The notes under the pieces are model-generated. The model was given only the letters and a program-made list of their open reading frames with translations, ran no database searches and was not told the DNA's origin. This document shows, piece after piece, positions 55,964-64,000 of a stretch of 64,000 bases of DNA. Every line of letters begins with the position of its first letter. The first letter of the stretch is position 1. The translations under genes were made by a program, and so were the position numbers. This DNA is from Dryomyza anilis. Its lineage: Eukaryota; Arthropoda; Insecta; Diptera; Dryomyzidae. The stretch covers positions 66,669,931 to 66,733,930 of the forward strand of contig OX638135.1 in the NCBI GenBank assembly GCA_951804985.1. Direction: 5' to 3'.

Positions 55964-57663
55964 CAGGGGCGGATCCAGAAGTATGATTTGGGGGGGCGAT
56001 TGATTTTTTTGCGCCTTTTTTCCATTTTTTCTAAAATGCGCCCCAAAAATTTATTTTGCTCCCTTTTTTATATTTTCTCATCAAATACAGTGAATAATGA
56101 ATTATACACAACTGTACTTCTTTAAACCAACTTTTTTTCTTTAAATCAACCATTTTATTTGCTTAAAAAACAAAAAAGGGTGCGGTCGGATCTGTGGTAC
56201 CCTAGAAAAATCGATATCCGGTGCACCTACATATTTGGTCATATTGGTACTCAGGTAATAATGCCACATTTGTAATGATATGGTTATTTTTATGAGGATG
56301 TTATATCGATGAAGCGCCGCAGACGAAATTTTTTTATAAAATATTATTTATTTTTTATTTTTTACAACATAAATACAAAAATGTATAATAGACTTCTGAT
56401 TAAATTTCTTTTCGTTTGGGTACCCACACTTGTATCTATATATTATTTGTGTATAAAATGAACTCAGTTGTTAAAACTAAAAAGGGTCCTGAAGTTACTG
56501 TGGTTATCGAATCATGAACATAATAACATACTAATCGTGAAATCAATATCTTTCATTTCAGTACCTACATGTTCATATAGGTAGGTGTATAAGGTTTCGA
56601 TTTATCTGGGATACCACAAGTCCGACCACGCCCCAATTTAGTCTGGGACCCAAACAGAGGGGATAGTTTGAAGAAAAAATATTTCACTTCATCCGGTTAT
56701 CTAAAGTTCACCCATTTTGTTTGTTTGTTTGGAGATTTTTTGGTAGGAGTAACTACTTTTTTTCTATATATATATCAAAAATAATAATTAATTATGATAT
56801 TTATAAATATGCATCTAAAATAAAAATTATATTTGAATTTTGAAAATATTTATCAAAAACAATTATTTTTGATTTTCATAATATTAATCAAACTTTTATT
56901 TATATTTCTCAAAAATAATTATTACAAAATATTTTAAAATTGAACAGTCCTATAATAAAAATAAGACCATAAATTAAAAATGTTCATCGAATGTTATCTA
57001 ATGGTACCCTTTGTTTTACAGTGCCATAATTTCTTAAAATGACTTTTTACATATAAATTTGAAAAAATTAATTATCTTTGGTCTCTGATTTTAGGAAGGT
57101 GTACATTCTCAGTACCCTTTGGAAACAAAATTCAATTTGTGTATTATATTAAACGTGATCAATACCGACATCTCGTTGGAAAAGTACTTCAGATATACAC
57201 AATGAATTTTTAATGATTATTTTCACTTAACAAGTCAGTATATTTCGAAAACCAAAAATATTTGAATATGATTTTTTTTTAAGTATAACATTTGTACCAA
57301 TTGTACCAAACTTAAGTTTGATATTTAACCTAGTTTTTTGTACCATTTATTCAAGAATTAAAAGATAATAGTTACTTCACCAATTATTAAATTAATTTAC
57401 ATTGGACATACTTAAAAACTATATTTTGTGAATAATTTATTTTTAATTATGAAAAATACACCAACACATCTAAAACTATGAATTGTCGAACTTTTATCGA
57501 ACTTTCAAAAACGGTATTTGGACTTATAGTTGTACAACGAAGATATACAAAATAATATGTATATTTTTTAAAAACTATGGCGCTTTAGTATAGACAATTT
57601 AAATTAAAAAACATCTATTTGACAATTTATTCTATACAAAAATTCTAAAAAAGTCGATTTTTT

Positions 57664-58495
57664 TATACCCTACACCTATGAGGTACAGGGTATATTAAGT
57701 TTGTGCAGATATTGTAACGCCCCTTAGGAGGCGTGTCCGGTATGGAAAAGTATATATATTCTTGATCAGCATCACTACCCGAGTCCGTTTAGCAATGTCC
57801 GTCTGTCTGTCTGTCTGTCTGTCCGTCTTGCTGTCCGAATACAGAAAAACTTGAGAAATACTGATCAGAATGCGATGAAATTTCGTCTGAATATATTTTA
57901 GCCACAAAATAGGAACTGAGTTTGAAAATGAGCCAAATCCGTCAACGGACACGCCCACCTCCCATACAATTCACTTTTATATAACTCTTCAGGAACTAAT
58001 AACTCGAAAAGTATACAAGATATAGTTATAAAATTTAAAACATATTGTTGTAATTTACCTTAAAATATGTGGTCCAAAAATGGGCGTGAACCGCCCACAT
58101 TTTTTTTTCATTATTTCCTGGGTTTTCATAATGGAAAATTGAACCGTAAATTATTAAAATCAAATCTATGAAATATTAGCCTTATAAAATGTTGAATATA
58201 GGCGTGGTCCGCCCAATTATATTTTTCTATTTTTTTTTATTAGTTTTTTATACTTTTTTTATCAATTTTTAAAATTATGGGGATATATGACGTACATTTC
58301 GGATATGTGAATAATATTCTGAGGGTGCGGAGGTTCAGCATAATTAAAAACTTCAAAATTAAGGTATGCAATTAAATATTCCACATTAATATCTCCACCA
58401 AAGGTGTAGGGTATTCCATAGTCGGGCCCGACCGACTATAAAAGTCCGCCCCATGTGACCGAACTTACCCATGTGACCTAACTTTCCCAACTCGT
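57664..58495 (+). mobile_element. DINE-1-like element, subfamily B, left arm
   Basis: 832 bp, starting TATACCCTACACCTATGAGG and ending CAACTCGT. It has a GTCTGTCTGTCTGTC run near 57800 and the TAGTCGG-GCCCGA-CCGACTA hairpin near 58420. It carries an extra ~60-bp segment (GGTTCAGCATAATTAAAAAC) not present in the 30.4-kb copy but shared with the mirrored copy. Confidence 0.92.
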
Positions 58496-58899
58496 TTTAA
58501 GTCGAATTATTAAAGTTGTCTAAAATTGTCTATGGTTATGCGCCTATAATGTTTAAATTCTATTTAATATTGACACCCCGAGACAAAATGTATGTCATTT
58601 TTCAGTAATATTTCCGGCCAAGATTATAATGTCAAAAAGTTTTTTTTAAGTCGCAAAATTTAAAAAAGCGAATAGTTAAAAAGGTAATTTACAGAATATT
58701 AGTAATCTGGAGATAGTTAGTAGTTTTTACACAAAGGCGCTATGTGGAGAGAAAAGCTCAAAAAGGCGTTAACTATTCAAATAACAATCAAATTTAAAAC
58801 AGCGCATAACTTACAGAATTTTATCGTCTTTACAAGCGCAAAATTATCAAAACAAACACAAAATGAAAATGACGCATATTTACTCTTTAAATGAATTGT

Positions 58900-59420
58900 G
58901 TTTTTTTTGAAAATTTGGCGCCTTTTTCTATATTATGCGATATTTTTAAAAGCCGCAAACATTCTGCATTTTCAGCGCTTTTTCCATTTTGTGTTTATTT
59001 TTTTGAAAATTTAGCGCGTTTCTCTGTAGTTTCCGGTCTTTTAAAAAGGCCTAAAAATTCTGAATATTAGGCGCGTTTGCAATTTTATGCTTTTTTGAAA
59101 ATGTTGCGCCATTTTCTATATTTTGCGCCCTTTTGTAGAGGTGCCAAAATTTTGTAAAATATGCGCATTTGCAATTTTATGCTTTTTTTAACATTTTGCG
59201 CCTTTCTCTATATTTTTGCGCCCTTGTATAGAGTCGCATTTGCAATTTTATGCTTTTTTGAACATTTTGCGCCTTTCTCTATATTTTTGAGCTCTTCTAT
59301 AGAGGCGCAAAAATTTTGTAAATTAGGCGCATTTGCAATTTTAGGCTTTTTTGAAAATGTTGCGCATTTCTCTATATTTTGCGCCCTTCTGTAGAGGCGC
59401 CAAAATTTTGTAAATTAAGC
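58900..59420 (+). repeat. GCGCC-rich tandem repeat, left arm
   Basis: Repeats combine TTTGCGCC, TTCTRTAGAGGCGC, AAAATTTTGTAAATTA and GCATTTGCAATTTTA. Period is about 92 bp but irregular. The repeated AILCFFEHFAPFS-like frames are artefacts. Confidence 0.85.
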
Positions 59421-59506
59421 GCCGTTTAACGACGTTTAACATTGATAGCTGTTTTACAGTGAAAGTTTAAAATGAACTAAGTCAAGTCGGATAAATATGG
59501 GATCAC

Positions 59507-59624
59507 TGGCAAATGTCAACAAATTATCGATTATTTTCAATGTCTTGATTTACAAAATGTTTGCATACAATTATCAGCTGTTCCAAATGAGAGAAATAAT
59601 CGATAATTTGTTGACATTTGCGGC
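59507..59624. repeat. Central hairpin of the palindrome
   Basis: GGCAAATGTCAACAAATTAT with CGATTATTT (59507-59536) pairs with AAATAATCG and ATAATTTGTTGACATTTGC (59595-59624). The loop is about 58 bp. This is the symmetry point of the long palindrome. Confidence 0.85.
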
Positions 59625-59639
59625 CGAGGGAGGCGATCT

Positions 59640-60700
59640 CCCCCAAAATGCGCACTTTTGAATTTTTTAAACAAGTTTAAAAAAAACGCAACATGAAAAA
59701 ATGCGCCTAATATTCTAAATTTCGCGCTTTTTAAAAAGAGCGGAAACTATAGAGAAAGGCGCAAAATTTGCAAAAAATCATAAAATCGCAAATTTTCTAC
59801 CTCTACCGAAGGGCGAAAAATAAAGAAAAAGGCGCAAAATATTCAAAAAAGCATAAAATTGTAAATGCGCCTTATTTACAAAATTTTTGCGCCTCTATAG
59901 AAGGGCACAAAATATAAAGAATGGCGCAAAATTTGCAAAAAAACATAAAATTGCAAATTTTCCACCTCTACAGAAGGGCGCAAAATATAGAGAAAGGCGC
60001 AAAATTTTCAAAAAAGCATAATATTGCAAATGCGCCTAATTTACAAAATTTTTGCGCCTCTATAGAAGGGCGCAAAATATAGAAAAAGGCGCAAAATGTT
60101 CAAAAAAGCATAAAATTGCAAATGCGCCTCTATAGAAGGGCGCAAAAATAAAGAGAAAGGCGCAAAATGTTCAAAAAAGCATAAAATTGCAAATGCGCCT
60201 AATTTACAAAATTTTTGCGCCTCTATAGAAGGGCGCAAAATATAGAAAAAGGCGCAACATTTTCAAAAAAGCATAATATTGCAAATGCGTCTAATTTACA
60301 AAATTTTTGCGCCTTTATAGAAGGGCGCAAAATATAAAAAAAGGCGCAAAATGTTCAAAATAGCATACAATTGCAAATGCGCCTTATTTACAAAATTTTT
60401 GCGCCTCTATAGAAGGGTGCAAAATATGGAGAAAGCCGCAAAATGTTCAAAAAAGCATAAAATTGCAAATGCGCCTAATTTACAAAATGTTGGCGCCTCT
60501 ACAGAAGGGCGCAAAACATAGAAAATGGCGCAACATTTTCAAAAAAGCATAAAATTGCAAACGCGCCTAATATTCAGAATTTTTAGGCCTTTTTAAAAGA
60601 CCGAAAACGCGCTAAATTTTCAAAAAAATAAACGCAAAATGGAAAAAGCGCTGAAAATGCAGAATGTTTGCGGCTTTTGAAAAGATCGCATAATATAGAA
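59640..60700 (-). repeat. GCGCC-rich tandem repeat, right arm, about 92 bp
   Basis: GCGCCTCTATAGAAGGGCGC-type words recur near 60126, 60218, 60310, 60402 and 60493, i.e. every 91-92 bp. They are linked by AAAATGTTCAAAAAAGCATA and AAATTGCAAATGCGCCTAA. This array is about twice as long as its mirror in the left arm, so copy number changed after the palindrome formed. Confidence 0.9.
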
Positions 60701-61133
60701 AAAGGCGCCAAATTATCAAAAAAAAAAACACAATTCATTTACAGAGTAAATATGAGTCATTTTCATTTTGTGTTTGTTTTGATAATTTTGCGCTTGTAAA
60801 GACGATAAAATTCTGTAAGTTATGCGCTGTTTTAAATTTGATTGTTATTTGAATAGTTTACGTCTTTTTGAGCTTTTCTCTCTACATAGCGCCTTTGTGT
60901 ACAAATTACTAACTATCTCCAGATTACTAATATTCTGTAAATTACCTTTTTAATTGTTCGCTTTTTTAAATTTTGCGACTTAAAAAAAACTTTTTGACAT
61001 TATAATCTTGGCCGGAAATATTACTGAAAAATAACATACATTTTGTCTCGGGGTATCAATATTAAATCGAATTTAAACATTATAGGCGCATAACCATAGA
61101 CAATTTTAGACAACTTTAATAATTCGACTTAAA

Positions 61134-61952
61134 ACGAGTTGGGAAAGTTAGGTCACATGGGTAAGTTCGGTCACATGGGGCGGACTTTTATAGTCGGTCG
61201 GGCCCGACTATGGAATACCCTACACCGTTGGTGGAGATATTAATGTGGAATATTTAATTGCATACCTTAATTTTGAAGTTTTTAATTATGCTGAACCTCC
61301 GCACCCTCAGAATATTATTCACATATCCCAAATTTACATATATCCCCATAATTTTAAAAATTGATATAAAAGTATAAAAAACTAATAAAAAAAATAGAAA
61401 AATATAATTGGGCGGACCACGCCTATATTCAACATTTTATAAGGCTAATATTTCATAGATTTGATTTTAATAATTTACGGTTCAATTTTCCATTATGAAA
61501 ACCCGGGAAATAATGAAAAAAAAATGTGGGCGGTTCACGCCCAGTTTTAGACCACATATTTTAAGATAAATTACAACAATATGTTTTAAATTTTATAACT
61601 ATATCTTGTATACTTTTCGAGTTATTAGTTCCTAAAGAGTTATATAAAAGTGAATTGTATGGGAGGTGGGCGTGTCCGTTGACGGATTTGGCTCATTTTC
61701 AAACTCAGTTCCTATATTTTGGCTAAAATATATTCAGACTAAATTTCATCGCATTCTGATTAGTATTTCTCAAGTTTTTCTGTATTCGGACAGCAAGACG
61801 GACAGACAGACAGACGGACATTGCTAAACGGACTCGGGTAGTGATGCTGATCAAGAATATATATACTTTTCCATACCGGACACGCCTCCTAAGGGGCGTT
61901 ACAATATCTGCACAAACTTAATATACCCTGTACCTCATAGGTGTAGGGTATA
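61134..61952 (-). mobile_element. DINE-1-like element, subfamily B, right arm
   Basis: The mirror of 57664-58495, about 819 bp, with a shorter GTCT run and scattered substitutions (for example GTTGGTGGAGATATT). It was duplicated as part of the palindrome. Confidence 0.92.
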
Positions 61953-62680
61953 AAAAAATCGACTTTTTAGAATTTTTGTATGGAATAAATTGTCAAATAG
62001 ATGATTTTTAATTTAAATTTGACTTTAAATTGTCTATACTAAAGCGCCATAGTTTTTAAAAAATATACATATTATTTTGTATATCTTCGTTGTACAACTA
62101 TAAGTCCAAATACCGTTTTTGAAAGTTCGATAAAAGTTCGACAATTCATAGTACAATTGGTACAAATGTTATACTTAAAAAAAAATCATATTCAAATATT
62201 TTTGGTTTTCGAAATATGCTGACTTGTTAAGTGAAAATAATCATTAAAAATACATTGTGTATATCTGAAGTAGTTTTCCAACGAGATGTCGGTATGTAGG
62301 TGCACCGAATATCGATTTTTCTAGGGTACCACATATCCGACCGCACCCTTTTTTGTTTTTTAAGCAAATAAAATGGTTGATTTAAAGAAAAAAAGTTGTT
62401 TAAAGAAGTACAGTTGTGTATAATTCATTATTCACTGTATTTGATGAGAAAATATAAAAAAGGGCGCAAAAAAAATTTTTGGGGCGCGTTTTAGAAAAAA
62501 ATGGAAAAAAGGCGCAAAAAAATCAATCGCCCCCCCAAATCATACTTCTGGATCCGCCCCTGCACATATACCGCGACAGCTACACGACCACAACTAGTAC
62601 TTCTCGACAAATGAAGTAGTGTTGTGAGCTATTTGATTACATTCAACGCGACAACGGCAATCTTTTTCTCATTACATTTT

Positions 62681-63382
62681 TATACCCTACACTAAGAGTG
62701 AAAGGGTATATTCAGTTTGGTACGCCGTTTGTAACATCCAGAAGGAAGCATCTCCGGTATGGAAAAGTATATATATTCTTGATCAGCATGACCTCCTGAG
62801 TCGATTTAGCAATGTCCGTCTGTCCGTCTGTTTGTCCGTCTGTCTGTCTGTTGAAATCCCTACTACTTTTAAAATTGTAGAGCTAGATAAGTGAAACTTA
62901 TAATTTAGATTACTAATATACCTACGCTGTATGTGCGAAAAAATTGGCGGTCCATTGTGACCTATGATCCGACCACTTATGTTCAAATACCTCATATAAA
63001 ATGTACATATAAAGATCAATTTTTATGTATACGTGCTTAGGTAAACTTTTTTGGTCAAATATATATTGACATCATGCTCAAATACATGATAATAATGTTT
63101 TCCGGCGAAAAGACTTGTGGTTCACAAAAAAAAATCGAAATTCGGTAAACCTACCCATTTGTAAAAATTGGTATCAAATGAATGGAAATTCTTCAGCGAT
63201 TAAATGTTTGTAGTTATTTTCAGGATTCGTATACCCTGGTGAACTATATATCACTTTGAATGGTAACCACACATATGTGTAGGGTATTTATAGTCGGCTT
63301 AGATCGACTATAATTTTGATAATCCTAACTATCATTACACCTACTTTAAACATTCCCATGTGATCTAACCTTCCCAACTGGT
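62681..63382 (+). mobile_element. DINE-1-like element, subfamily A, full length 702 bp
   Basis: It starts TATACCCTACACTAAGAGTG and has CATCCAGAAGGAAGCATCTCC, a GTCC/GTCT microsatellite (62815-62852) and the AGTCGGCTTAGATCGACT hairpin (one stem base changed). It ends CAACTGGT. The left arm keeps the empty site (CATTTAAAAATGTAG near 55100). Compared with that, the element lies between two Ts with no duplicated bases. It is absent from the left arm, so it arrived after the palindrome formed. Confidence 0.93.
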
Positions 63383-64000
63383 TAAATGTTATATTGATTA
63401 AACACCATCGATTATATAAATGTATTCTTAAATTTATTCATTTTAATTATTTGTCACCATAAATAACACAAAAAATTTACAAACAGTTCCCAAAACTAAT
63501 ACAACATCGATTGTCGCCTGTCAAATAAGAATTAAATCTATATTGGCGACAGTGACAATTGTCGTCATGTAGTCGTGCCGTTGTCAAAATAGTCGTATCC
63601 ATATAACTTCATGTTTTATTTAATTTTGACAAGTGTAGCAATGTCGTTGTCGCTTCGAATGTGTTTAAAACATATCTCTAAATACAAAAATAAAAAATTC
63701 AAAAATTCAAAAAATATTTAAAACAAAAAATTTAAAAATATATGATGCTTCAAAATTTTAATATTGTTATATATGTACTTCCTGTATTAACAAAATAAAC
63801 TCAATCCACAAATGTGTAAATACTACGAACATAAAATGCTCTAGACTCTAGAGGGCGATATAGTTTGTAATTGTGAGACAATTACATTTCATTTGAGTAC
63901 CAACCTGTATGTAGGTGTACCGGTTTTCATTTTTCAAGGTCACCAGAATGCTCCATTTGATGACATAGTTCATTACATTTTTTTTATATTTTCAATTGAA
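63383..64000 (-). repeat. Outer right arm: MITE and CGGTCTCAGTAACG family
   Basis: 63383-63690 is the reverse of the 54813-type MITE, interrupted on its right-end side by the DINE-1-like copy. From about 63740 to the window end it is the reverse of 54540-54800 (CTCTAGAGGGCGATATAG, GTAGGTGTACCGGTTTTCA, GCTCCATTTGATGACAT). The palindrome therefore reaches, and may pass, the window edge. Confidence 0.85.

Larger units (their letters stand above)
55964..62562. repeat. Long palindrome bounded by CAGGGGCGGATCCAG
   Basis: Left arm 55964-59536 and right arm 59595-62562 are mirror copies, and the symmetry continues outward into flanking repeats. The boundary word CAGGGGCGGATCCAGAAG (hAT-like end) is at both edges, next to mirrored TATATGTG/CACATATA. 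The right arm lacks about 920 bp (left 56247-57165) and about 165 bp (left 57311-57476). The left arm has fewer 92-bp repeats. Both arms carry a subfamily B DINE-1-like copy. The centre is a short perfect-looking hairpin at 59507-59624. Confidence 0.9.

Noticed and set aside
59640..60700. CRISPR-like array of GCGCC repeats
   Set aside because: The whole 92-bp unit is repeated with no unique spacers, and the context is eukaryotic.

Overview
This window looks like a transposon-dense, AT-rich stretch of a fly genome (Diptera, probably a higher fly). I see no host protein-coding gene, rRNA gene or functional tRNA gene. The dipteran reading rests on many DINE-1/INE-1-like (Helentron-associated) elements with a TATACCC end and a GTCT/GTCC microsatellite, on a Ty3/gypsy element of 17.6/297 character, and on two non-LTR retrotransposons of types common in flies. 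The species cannot be fixed from the sequence alone.

Layout. 0-3.7 kb: degenerate tandem repeats, an element built of TGAGC boxes around a 60-bp tandem repeat, and a DINE-1-like copy split by a 1.16-kb MITE. 3.7-6.8 kb: a CR1-like LINE remnant (minus strand) inside a MITE. 7.8-8.1 kb: a tRNA-derived SINE. 9.0-20.3 kb: a nested block. A foldback element is interrupted by a TA-flanked element with 20-bp terminal inverted repeats. That element in turn holds two DINE-1-like copies and a broken gypsy-type LTR element, and the LTR element itself holds a SINE fragment and another DINE-1-like fragment. 20.3-27.5 kb: mixed repeats and an I/LOA-type LINE remnant with ORF1, endonuclease, reverse transcriptase and RNase H pieces. 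27.5-40.4 kb: a macrosatellite of about 3.3-4.8-kb units, with a 422-bp MITE in two of them. 41.2-42.8 kb: a 15-bp minisatellite. 43.2-48.3 kb: a large inverted repeat with arms of about 2 kb. 48.6-52.6 kb: another SINE, a third copy of the palindrome family inside a TIR element, a foldback and a hAT-like end. 53.6-54.3 kb: five spaced CCCGTCC-type motifs. 54.4-64 kb: a palindrome with arms of about 3-4.5 kb centred near 59.57 kb, with GCGC-rich 92-bp repeats at its core.

None of the retroelement genes is intact: RT cores are deleted and frames are broken. The interest lies in the nesting order, in two clean empty-site comparisons showing insertion between two T residues without target duplication, and in long palindromes that would give double-stranded RNA if transcribed. 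I found no new multi-gene system.
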